Source of the DNA: Vicinamibacteria bacterium
Lineage (GTDB): Bacteria; Acidobacteriota; Vicinamibacteria; Fen-336; JAGNNV01
NCBI GenBank assembly: GCA_019694155.1
Contig: JAIBCN010000247.1
Location: 1-37,588 of the forward strand
DNA length: 37,588 bases
Direction of reading: 5' to 3'
The translations under genes were made by a program, and so were the position numbers. The notes under the pieces were generated by a model that worked only from the letters and a program-made list of their open reading frames with translations, was not told the origin of the DNA and did not search any database. The number at the start of each line of letters is the position of its first letter. The stretch's first letter is position 1. Positions 26,501-33,179 of the stretch are shown here, one piece after another.

Positions 26501-27155
26501 TCACGCCTATCCGCAGCCGGGCGTGCTTCCATCCGAGGTGCTCAAGGCTCTCGCTTCGAGGCTCAGGGAGTTCGAACGCGACCTGCCCCCCGGCTATCGA
26601 ATGCAGATCGGCGGAGAGAAGGCGAAACAGGAAGAGGGATTCGACAATCTGGCCGTGGTTCTGCTCGTGTCCATGCTGGGGATCTACGCGGCGCTCCTCC
26701 TCCAGTTCAACAACGCGATCAAGCCTCTGCTGGTGTTCGCGGCCACCCCGTACGGAGTGGTGGGCGCGATCCTGGCGCTGTGGGCCACGGGCACGCCGTT
26801 CGGGTTCATGGCGTTCCTCGGCATCGCGAGCCTCATCGGCGTGATCGTGAGCCACATCATCGTGCTCTTCGATTTCATCGAGGAGATGCACGAGGCGGGC
26901 GAACCGTTCCGTCAGGCCATGGGCGATGCCGGCATCGAACGACTGCGCCCGGTCATCATCACCGTCGGCGCCACGATCCTCGCCCTCTTCCCTCTCGCGA
27001 GCCACGGCGGCCCGCTATGGAAGCCCTTGTGCTACGCGCAGATCGGCGGCCTCGGAGTGGCGACCTTCATCACCCTGCTGCTGGTGCCGGTTTTCTACAG
27101 CATCGCGGTGCTGGACCTGAAGATCGTCAAGTGGAGGGGAGAATCGATCTCTTGA
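23532..27155 (+). CDS. RND-family efflux pump permease with an enlarged first porter loop
   Basis: A 1207-residue proton-driven pump of the HAE/AcrB type. Transmembrane helix 1 is near residues 22-42, helices 2-6 near 498-660, helix 7 near 690-710 and helices 8-12 near 1036-1190. The helix-4 proton-relay pair is present as Asp562-Asp563 (LLVDDPVV). AcrB-type pumps are about 1030-1070 residues; the extra length lies in the first periplasmic loop, about 455 residues where AcrB has about 300. The surplus falls mainly around residues 170-305, between ASPPVDD and YAQLDNFTD. The GTG at 23532 has AGGAAG about 5 bases upstream and starts 13 bases after the adaptor stop; open frame before it belongs to the adaptor's shadow. 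Substrates are unknown. Confidence 0.92.
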   Translation: MPRLTDDERIRSTRNTSRYFVEHRQVAWAALIGVFVWGVFGYRAMPQRKDPEIPVRVAVASCLWPGASAQEVEQLITRPIERTIAQNKTVHPVGPAAFGIRSISLPGSSFVYVQLSEQTDDSRTQFSDINLKLSALNGQLPAGAGTIQFQSDFGDTAAIMMTVASPPVDDLELEMRARSVEDAIKTVRASSATRLPPVSLVYAYPLSLSEAAVAEVTEDFRRRAEDARMLEGARVITGRGFSGVNGGTSYDDARLLEFLKRYIDTRLQASEFDPDVSPPVIIRDVSETRARLATAAGSKYSYAQLDNFTDLISRALLGVPETSRAERKGVLPQAVYLDYSQERMAAYGFQEGDLGRLLNARNITLPGGSIEAGGREVQLDPSGRFDSVRAIGDVVVGAAGPGAPVYLRDLVKISRGYQTPARYLNFYSWTDSKGAIQRSRAITLAVYMRSGEQIQKFGASVDLKLAQVRAALPPDLIIARTSDQPTQVRESIQLFMQALYEAIALVVLIALVGFWEWRSALLMAISMPVTLAMTFGMVHLLGVDLQQVSIATLIIALGLLVDDPVVANDAIKRDLSAGLHPRDAAWLGPTKLARAILYATLTNIIAYLPFLMIKGNTGDFLHSLPIVMTAALIASRIVSMTFIPLLGYYLLRAPRKAEPTLAERRQSGFYGAYYRLAQTAIERRWAVLALSLVFLIGGGLMATRLKTQFFPEDLQYWSYVDVWLPNDAPLSLTNETARQTEQTIRRVLNQFERSHPAGTSLLTSLTTFVGGGGPRFWFATSPEQQQRNYAQVLIQLSDKEVTARIVKPLQAALSAEVAGAHLTVHQLQTNPVEFPLEVRISGTSDVDPTREAEDIANLRRLAGEVQDIFSRARGVQVVQNDWFEESPEVKLKIDADRANLAGLTNRDVAMSAAGAINGTTVTAFREGNQQIPVIARLRAPERAQLSDLQNLYVFSGQSTQRLPLRSISRVQNVMETQRIRRQEHFRTIGIHAYPQPGVLPSEVLKALASRLREFERDLPPGYRMQIGGEKAKQEEGFDNLAVVLLVSMLGIYAALLLQFNNAIKPLLVFAATPYGVVGAILALWATGTPFGFMAFLGIASLIGVIVSHIIVLFDFIEEMHEAGEPFRQAMGDAGIERLRPVIITVGATILALFPLASHGGPLWKPLCYAQIGGLGVATFITLLLVPVFYSIAVLDLKIVKWRGESIS

Positions 27156-27201
27156 ACGCCCGGACGTGATGATGCGCCACGCCCTTGCGCGCGTCGGGAG
27201 C

Positions 27202-28245
27202 ATGAGAGTACTTTCCCTGCCTATGCTCCGATCCTCGACCTTCGCGCCTTTCGCTCTCCTGCTCCTTGCCGCCCCCGCTGCGCGCGCCCAGGCGCCGCGT
27301 CCCGTGAACCTCACGGGCACCGTGGTGGTGGTGAATCAGCAGTCCGACTCGATCACCCTCATCGACCTCAGGAAGATGGAGGCCTATCGTCACGTGGCGG
27401 TGGTCGGCGGGCCGCACGAGGCCGCGGCCTCGCCCGATGGGCGGTCGGTGCTCGTCACGAATTACAACAAGCAGGGCGTCGGGCAGCAGAAGACGCTGAG
27501 CCTCATCGCCCTGCCGAGCGGGGAGACCATCAAGACCATCGACCTGGGCGAGTACCGCGCGCCACACGATGTGCGCTGGGTCGATGCGACTCACGTGGTG
27601 GTGACCGCGGAGGGCAGCCAGGCCCTGCTCCTCGTGAATGTCGAATCGGGCGCCGTGGAGCGCGTCTTCCGCACGAACCTCGCGGTGTCCCACATGCTGG
27701 CGCTCACCAGGGACCACTCGCGCCTCTATTGCTCGAACATGCGCGACGGGAGCGTTTCCGCCTTCGACTTCAAGACCGGCGAGAAGATCAAGGACGTGAA
27801 GACGGGCAAGGAGAGCGAGGGCGTGGGCGTCACCCCCGACGGCCGATGGGTGTGGACGGGCAACCGGGCGGAAGACACGATCTCGATCATCGACACGAAG
27901 ACCCTTGAAGTCGCCAAGCGGATTCCCTCTCCCGGGTTCCCCTACCGCGTGCAGTTCACGCCCGATGGGACGTTCGCCCTGGTGCCGCACGCGCAGGCGT
28001 CTTCGCTGGTCGTCGCGGACGTGGCCACCCAGAGCCTCGTGAAGTCGATCAAGCTCGGCCTTACCAAGGTCGCGGAGCCGTCGACCGCGGGCGTCTTCCC
28101 CCATCCTGACAACCGGCACGCCTTCGTCACGGTCCGGAACGACAACTCGATGGTGGTGCTGGACCTCAAGACCGGCGAGACGCTCGGCCGGGTCGAAGTC
28201 CAGAATTCGCCCGACGGTGTCACCTACTCCCCCGTTCAGCGCTAG
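27202..28245 (+). CDS. Secreted YVTN-type beta-propeller protein
   Basis: A protein of about 347 residues with a Sec signal (PFALLLLAAPAARAQ) and a seven-bladed propeller pattern: repeated blocks such as VVVVNQQSDSITLIDLR, WVWTGNRAEDTISIIDTKT and AFVTVRNDNSMVVLDLKTGE, each with the [Y/V]-T-N-like strand and D-x-[K/R]-T-G end. YVTN and lactonase-like propellers are periplasmic binding or scaffold proteins, rarely enzymes. The start is not certain: ATG codons at 27172, 27202 and 27223 all keep a signal peptide, and the one at 27202 has GGGAG just upstream. It follows the RND pump by 46 bases in the same direction and may belong to the efflux operon. Its job there is unknown. Confidence 0.82.
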   Translation: MRVLSLPMLRSSTFAPFALLLLAAPAARAQAPRPVNLTGTVVVVNQQSDSITLIDLRKMEAYRHVAVVGGPHEAAASPDGRSVLVTNYNKQGVGQQKTLSLIALPSGETIKTIDLGEYRAPHDVRWVDATHVVVTAEGSQALLLVNVESGAVERVFRTNLAVSHMLALTRDHSRLYCSNMRDGSVSAFDFKTGEKIKDVKTGKESEGVGVTPDGRWVWTGNRAEDTISIIDTKTLEVAKRIPSPGFPYRVQFTPDGTFALVPHAQASSLVVADVATQSLVKSIKLGLTKVAEPSTAGVFPHPDNRHAFVTVRNDNSMVVLDLKTGETLGRVEVQNSPDGVTYSPVQR

Positions 28246-28257
28246 CGGGCGAATCGT

Positions 28258-29478
28258 CTAGGCCTCGCGGTCCCTCACTCCAAGGAGGTAGAGGATGCCG
28301 TCGAGACCCATGGTCGAGATGGCCTGGCGGGCTCCCGCGCGGACGAGCGGCTTGGCTCGAAAAGCGATGCCGAGACCGGCGAGGCGCAGCATCGCGAGAT
28401 CGTTGGCGCCATCGCCCACCGCGATCACCTGATCCATGGAGAGTCCTTCCGCGCGCGCGATCTCCTCAAGATAGTAGGCCTTCCGCGCGCCATCCACGAT
28501 CTCGGTTCGCACTTCTCCGGTCACGACGCCATCCGCGACGTCGAGCTCGTTCGCGTGCAGGTAGTCGATGCCCAGGCGGCGCTGCAGTTCACGGCCCATG
28601 AACGTGAAGCCTCCCGACAGGATCGCGGTCTTGTAGCCGAGCTTCCGCAGCGTGGAAATGAGCCGCTCCGCGCCGTCCATGAGGGGCACCCTGTCGATCA
28701 CCTGCTGAAGCGCGCTCGCCTTCAGTCCCTTGAGCAGGGCGACGCGGCGGCGGAAGCTCGCCTGGAAGTCCAGCTCGCCGCGCATGGCCGCCTCCGTGAT
28801 CGCGGCCACCTGGTCGAAGACGCCTCCAAGCCGGGCCAGTTCGTCGATGACTTCGGCGCCGATGAGGGTGGAGTCCATATCGAAGGCGACAAGCCTCCGA
28901 TTGCGGCGGAAGACGGTGTCGTGCTGGAACGCGACATCGATGTCGAACTCATGGGTCAGGGCCATGAGCGCCGCTCGCATCTCGTCCTCGCTCGAAAGAT
29001 CCCCCGATGCCGACAGCTCCACGCACACACGCCCGGCCCCGTCCGCCTGGAGCGGGGTACGCCCGGAGAGCCGGTCGATTCGATCGATGTTGAGGCCGAC
29101 GGTCGCGATGACCCCGCTCACCGCGGCCAGATGCGCGGCGTCGAGCGCCGGGCCCAGCACGCTCACGATGTAGCGGCCCTTGGCCTGCCCCTTCACCCAG
29201 GCGTCGTACTCCTCGGACGAGATCGCGGTGAAGTGGATCCGCACGCCGATCTCGTGCGCCTTGAGCAGAAGCTCGGTGAATAGCGACGACGATTTCATCT
29301 CGTCGGTGAGCTCGACGAGCATGCCGAGTGCGAGGCTGTCGTGAATCACCGCCTGGCCGACGTCCAGGATGCGCGCGTTCGAACGGGCCAGAATGGCTGT
29401 GAGCGAATGAGTGAGGCCGGGGTGATCGTGGCCGGTGACGTCGATCCGAAGCACACGGGTGTGGGGCAGGGTCGGCAT
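28258..29478 (-). CDS. serB: Phosphoserine phosphatase with N-terminal ACT domains
   Basis: A 406-residue cytoplasmic enzyme that makes L-serine from O-phospho-L-serine, the last step of the phosphorylated serine pathway. Residues 1 to about 185 hold two ACT-like domains (VTGHDHPGLTHSLTAIL and YIVSVLGPALDAAHLAAVSGV), probably for amino-acid feedback. The rest is a HAD hydrolase: motif I FDMDSTL with Asp200 nucleophile and Asp202 acid/base, motif II LSGGF, a Lys in GARKAYYLEE, and motif III GDGANDLAML. This layout and length are as in bacterial SerB proteins with duplicated ACT domains. It is convergent with the propeller gene (12 bases apart) and divergent from the dehydrogenase gene (96 bases). 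Confidence 0.96.
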   Translation of the reverse strand: MPTLPHTRVLRIDVTGHDHPGLTHSLTAILARSNARILDVGQAVIHDSLALGMLVELTDEMKSSSLFTELLLKAHEIGVRIHFTAISSEEYDAWVKGQAKGRYIVSVLGPALDAAHLAAVSGVIATVGLNIDRIDRLSGRTPLQADGAGRVCVELSASGDLSSEDEMRAALMALTHEFDIDVAFQHDTVFRRNRRLVAFDMDSTLIGAEVIDELARLGGVFDQVAAITEAAMRGELDFQASFRRRVALLKGLKASALQQVIDRVPLMDGAERLISTLRKLGYKTAILSGGFTFMGRELQRRLGIDYLHANELDVADGVVTGEVRTEIVDGARKAYYLEEIARAEGLSMDQVIAVGDGANDLAMLRLAGLGIAFRAKPLVRAGARQAISTMGLDGILYLLGVRDREA

Positions 29479-29574
29479 GGGCCGCGGATTATCCGTCAGG
29501 GGGGCGTGCGGGGGCCTTCACGCCGTGGATAGAGTAGGCGCGCCAGTTTCCTGGCTTCAAGGAAGGAGTTGTCC

Positions 29575-30375
29575 ATGTCAACCGCGCTCTTCGATCTCTC
29601 CGGCAAGGTGGCGCTCGTCACCGGCGCGACCCACGGCATCGGGATGGCCATCGCCACGGGCTTTGCCCGGGCGGGGGCGAAGATCTGCGTGAACGACCTT
29701 TCGGATGAGAAGCTGGAGGCGTGCCGGAAGGAATATGCCGCGCGGGGCATCGAGGTCTTCACCTTGAGGTTCGACGTCACCAGCGAAGCGGACGTGGACC
29801 GCGGCGTCGGCGAGATCGAGAAGGCGGTGGGGCCGATCGACATCCTGGTGAACAACGCCGGCATTATCAAGCGCATTCCGATTCTCGACATGAAAGTCGA
29901 CGAGTTCCGGCAGGTGATCGAGGTCGATCTGGTGGCTCCTCTCATCGTCTCCAAACGCGTCGCGCGCCGGATGATCGAACGGCGGGCCGGGAAGATCATC
30001 AACATGTGCTCGATGATGAGCGTGTACGGCCGCCAGAACGTGAGCGCCTACGCCTCGGCCAAGGGAGGCCTCAAGCTCCTCACCCAGAACATGTGCTGCG
30101 AATGGGCCCGGCACAACCTTCAGGTGAACGGCATCGGCCCCGGCTACATCGCGACCTCACAGACCGAGCCGATCCGCGTCGATGGTCATCCCTTCAATAA
30201 CCTGGTCATGACCCGCACGCCCGCGGGGCGCTGGGGCGAGCCCGAAGACCTCGTGGGCGCGGCGCTCCTCCTGGCCTCGAAGGCCGGCGACTACATCAAT
30301 GGGCAGGTGATCTACGTGGACGGCGGCATCCTGGCCAATTTCGGTTACGTCGAGGGCGAGAACAAGGCCGGCTGA
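29575..30375 (+). CDS. idnO: Gluconate 5-dehydrogenase (short-chain dehydrogenase)
   Basis: A 266-residue classical SDR. The cofactor motif is TGATHGIG (near residue 18), NNAG is present, and the catalytic Ser-Tyr-Lys set is S(MMSVYG), YASAKGG. Family-specific runs such as INMCSMMS, NGIGPGYIATSQT and INGQVIYVDGGILA match gluconate 5-dehydrogenase, which interconverts D-gluconate and 5-keto-D-gluconate with NAD(P)H. The related KduD-type dehydrogenase is the main alternative. The ATG at 29575 follows AGGAAGGAG by 6 bases; a TTG two codons earlier is less likely. It is divergent from serB, with no sugar-acid transporter or kinase beside it, so its pathway place is unclear. Confidence 0.88.
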   Translation: MSTALFDLSGKVALVTGATHGIGMAIATGFARAGAKICVNDLSDEKLEACRKEYAARGIEVFTLRFDVTSEADVDRGVGEIEKAVGPIDILVNNAGIIKRIPILDMKVDEFRQVIEVDLVAPLIVSKRVARRMIERRAGKIINMCSMMSVYGRQNVSAYASAKGGLKLLTQNMCCEWARHNLQVNGIGPGYIATSQTEPIRVDGHPFNNLVMTRTPAGRWGEPEDLVGAALLLASKAGDYINGQVIYVDGGILANFGYVEGENKAG

Positions 30376-30421
30376 TGCGGTGAGCGCGCGTCCCAGGCGC
30401 CGGCATGCGCTCGGGACGTTC

Positions 30422-31633
30422 TCAGGCAATCCGGGCGGCGGCCTCGCGGCTCAGGCCGGATAGGTTCATCTCGATCCGCCGCCGGGCGGCGGGAATCAGA
30501 TTGAGGGTTCTCAGTGCCGCGTTTCTCACGAGGCGCCGGGGCGCGCCCTTCATTACCGCCATGTGGGTCAGGCGACCCGTGAGCCCGAGCACCTGCTGGG
30601 CGGCCGGTCGCCGGAGTGTCTCGTACTTGTCGAGATGCCCCTCCTCGCGCCGCCCCGACAACACGTCGGCCAGGATCTGGCCGAGGACGCAGGCGTCCAC
30701 GAGGCCGGTGTTCATCCCCTGCCCCCCGGCCGGGCTGTGCACGTGCGCGGCATCGCCCATCAGGAAGAAGGGGCCCCGGCGATAGCGATCAGCGACTCGA
30801 TGATGGAGGCGAAACCGGGAACTCCAGTGCACCGCGGATACCCGCCCGCCGTCGCGGGAAGGGCCGCGGGCATCGAGCAGGGCCTGGATGTCCGCGACGC
30901 CGGGCCTTTCCGGGGCGCGTTCGAGAGTCGCAACGACCCGGTAAGCCCCCGAGGGAAGTGGCGCCACCACCACGAGCCCCGCGGGAGAGAAGAAGAGCGT
31001 GACTTCGCCTCTTCCCTTCCCCCATTCCATCTCCACATCGGCGAGCACGAACGATTCCTCGTAGGAAGTGCCGGAGAAGCCGATGCCAGCGGTCTGCCGG
31101 ACCAGGCTGTGCATGCCGTCGCCCCCGACGACGAAGCGGGCGTGAACCGTCCTTCGCCCCTCGCTGGAGACAAGCGACGCGGTGACCCCCCGCGGCGTTT
31201 CGCTCAGGGAATCCACGGTGACTCCTCGTTCGACGCGGCCGCCGGCTTCAGCCAGCGTCTCGGCGAGCAGGGCCTCCGTCACGTCCTGCGGGAGCATGAG
31301 GAGGCCAGAGTGCTTCGACGGAAGGGAATCGAATCGGAGCCGGAGCAGCGCGGAATCGCGGTCCCACAGGCTGAACCGGTAGAGCGTAAGCCCCCGCTCG
31401 GCGAGCCGGCCGGAGACCCCCAGAGTCTCCAGCACGTCGAGCGTGTGGGCATGAATCACGGCGGCCCGGGAGGTGTTCAGCCCGGCCTCGAGCTTGTCCG
31501 CGAGGAGCATCGAGATGCCCGAACGCTGCAGCATCGAGGCCAGCGCGAGTCCGGTGGGGCCGGCGCCGACGATGAGGACATCCACGGTTAGAGGGTCGCC
31601 GGTGGCGAGGGTAAGGAGAGGTCTTTGGGTCAT
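30422..31633 (-). CDS. FAD-dependent aromatic-ring monooxygenase (PHBH/UbiH group)
   Basis: A 403-residue flavoprotein hydroxylase. It has the Rossmann GxGxxG (VLIVGAGPTGLALA, about residues 18-31), the DG motif (VVGGDGMHSLVR) and the second FAD motif GDAAHVHSPAGGQGMNTGLVDA (about residue 300). All three are typical of class A monooxygenases that hydroxylate phenols, quinones or polyketides with NAD(P)H and O2. The substrate is not predictable. The ATG at 31633 is chosen; 38 extra codons of open frame before it are Pro/Arg-rich and out of family. It is 67 bases behind the DUF4956 gene in the same direction, so they may share a transcript, but no functional link is obvious. Confidence 0.9.
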   Translation of the reverse strand: MTQRPLLTLATGDPLTVDVLIVGAGPTGLALASMLQRSGISMLLADKLEAGLNTSRAAVIHAHTLDVLETLGVSGRLAERGLTLYRFSLWDRDSALLRLRFDSLPSKHSGLLMLPQDVTEALLAETLAEAGGRVERGVTVDSLSETPRGVTASLVSSEGRRTVHARFVVGGDGMHSLVRQTAGIGFSGTSYEESFVLADVEMEWGKGRGEVTLFFSPAGLVVVAPLPSGAYRVVATLERAPERPGVADIQALLDARGPSRDGGRVSAVHWSSRFRLHHRVADRYRRGPFFLMGDAAHVHSPAGGQGMNTGLVDACVLGQILADVLSGRREEGHLDKYETLRRPAAQQVLGLTGRLTHMAVMKGAPRRLVRNAALRTLNLIPAARRRIEMNLSGLSREAAARIA

Positions 31634-31700
31634 GCGAGCTTCTTTCGGTTGAGGGCGGAACCGCCCTTGGTTGGTGACGGAGCGGGGAGGGGGACGATGT

Positions 31701-32837
31701 TCACTGCGGGTTGGAGTGAGGGGAGGCGGCCGGGTCGTGGCCGCCAACGCCCTTCAGGGACCGGAATTCGAGACCGCGGATGTAGGCGGAGCATGGGGAC
31801 TCGAGAAGAGCCCGCATGACTGCGCCGGGTGACTGCCCCTTGGCTGGGCGGCCGACGAACTCCACGGTGGCCGCGTTCTCGTCGCGGGCGCTGATCCTCG
31901 CAAGCCGCCAGACCCCGCCAGTCGCCTGCAGGCAGTCGCCAACGTGAAACTGACCGGGCGAAACCGGGGCGATCTCCACAATGAGCGCAGCGTTCAGCTT
32001 CTTGGCGCCGGGCTCCCGCGAGAGGACGGCGAAATGGGCGAGGCGGCGCTGTTGTTCGATGATGGAGTCGATTCGCGCCTGATTCGAGTCGAGTGCTCGC
32101 CTGCCCTCCTTGTCGAAGCGGCTTTGATCCGTGGCTTCCTCGTCGGGAGAGTCGCGGGAGAGCTCGTCGAGGGCTCGCGTGACCTTGTGTCGCCAGGTGA
32201 GATAGAGCGTGCCGGTCATGATGAGAGAGGTCCACACGGCGCTCGTGTAGAGGCGGGCGCCGCAGGCGATACCGATGGCGATGGCGAGGAACACGTAGAC
32301 CGCGTCCCGCGCGTCGTCCAGGCTGTTGCGGAAGCGGACCGCGCCCACAACGCCGGCCAGGCCGAAGGCGCGGGCCAGGTCCCCCGAGATCAGGGTGATC
32401 ACGGCGGTGACCACCATGCTTAGAAGCACGATCGTCTGCGTCAGGGCCGGGTCGAAGCGCTTCTTCTCGCGCGTGATCCGGTGAACCAGAGCGACGGGAA
32501 GGCTGAACAGGAACGCATACAGCAGCGAGAACGCGGTATTGAGAGCGGTGTCCACCTCGGAGGCGGCATTCAGCACCTGCTGAACGCCCGAGGTGAGCTT
32601 TGGAAAGGCGCTCAGGTCGAACCTCGAGGTGAGGTCGATCGCGATCGCTCTCGTGGCAAACAGCAGCGCGAAGAGGGCGGCGAAGTACGCGAACAGGTGA
32701 CGCCCATGAAGCCGGTCTGGCCTGATGGCTGGACGGGGCGCGCGACCCGGGCGAGGCGCTTCCGCCGGGGACGCAACTGACGGCAAAGGCCGTGGATCGG
32801 CCGAAGGCGCCGAGACCGACTGGATGGCTGATTGCAT
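31701..32837 (-). CDS. DUF4956-family membrane protein with extra N- and C-terminal regions
   Basis: A 378-residue membrane protein. A Pro/Ala-rich cytoplasmic N-terminus (about residues 1-45) is followed by the DUF4956 core, about four transmembrane helices. The hallmark segment LAGVVGAVRFRNSLDDARDAVYVFLAIAIG is the most conserved part of the family. A soluble C-terminal tail of about 150 residues follows. DUF4956 genes are often next to VTC-type polyphosphate polymerase genes; no such gene is in this window, so the function here is unknown. The start at 32837 has GGGAG about 10 bases upstream; longer open frame before it runs through hairpin-rich leader sequence. Confidence 0.85.
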   Translation of the reverse strand: MQSAIQSVSAPSADPRPLPSVASPAEAPRPGRAPRPAIRPDRLHGRHLFAYFAALFALLFATRAIAIDLTSRFDLSAFPKLTSGVQQVLNAASEVDTALNTAFSLLYAFLFSLPVALVHRITREKKRFDPALTQTIVLLSMVVTAVITLISGDLARAFGLAGVVGAVRFRNSLDDARDAVYVFLAIAIGIACGARLYTSAVWTSLIMTGTLYLTWRHKVTRALDELSRDSPDEEATDQSRFDKEGRRALDSNQARIDSIIEQQRRLAHFAVLSREPGAKKLNAALIVEIAPVSPGQFHVGDCLQATGGVWRLARISARDENAATVEFVGRPAKGQSPGAVMRALLESPCSAYIRGLEFRSLKGVGGHDPAASPHSNPQ

Positions 32838-33179
32838 GAGGTTTTCTCCCACTCGCTCCTTTCCTGGATCGACGCGTCGCGTCACCGGAAAGGAACTTTC
32901 CCGCCACACCGCCGCAGGCGGCAGTGAGCGAACGTGACCAAGCCGTGAGCTTTCATGCATCTCACGGCTCCTCACGAGCTTCCGTCCCCGCGGGTTGCGC
33001 CGTCGGGACGGCGAACCGGGGCCGTGCCCGTGGATCGCCTCAACCCAGGAACACCGCGCCGCCTCTCGACTTTTCGCGCACCCGGGGCGCCGAGGAGATT
33101 CGGCGGGCGGCGCTCGAGCGGGCCGTGCCGGTCCCGCGGTACCCGGGCTCGATCCGGCCGGTCCTGTCCGGTCCCCTGG
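32838..33179. other. 342-base intergenic region upstream of the DUF4956 gene
   Basis: No gene is supported. On the minus strand the last 130 bases before the DUF4956 start contain a row of small hairpins: the 9-bp inverted repeat at 32941-32969, GCCGC/GCGGC around 32908, and GGAAAG/CTTTCC around 32890. The remaining part toward 33179 is GC-rich 3' flank of the regulator gene; I see no U-tract terminator there. Confidence 0.5.
32941..32969 (-). repeat. 9-bp perfect inverted repeat in the DUF4956 leader
   Basis: AGCCGTGAG at 32941-32949 and CTCACGGCT at 32961-32969 are perfect complements around 11 bases that include the palindrome ATGCAT. It lies 104 bases upstream of the DUF4956 start. It could be an operator, a leader hairpin, or the end of the upstream transcript. 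Confidence 0.5.

Noticed and set aside
30376..30421. Possible bidirectional terminator between the dehydrogenase and monooxygenase genes (CGTCCC/GGGACG)
   Set aside because: The arms are 6 bases with an 18-base loop and there is no T tract on either side; too weak to list.
31634..31747. N-terminal extension of the flavin monooxygenase
   Set aside because: The added residues are Pro/Arg-rich, overlap the DUF4956 3' end and lie outside the family's usual length.
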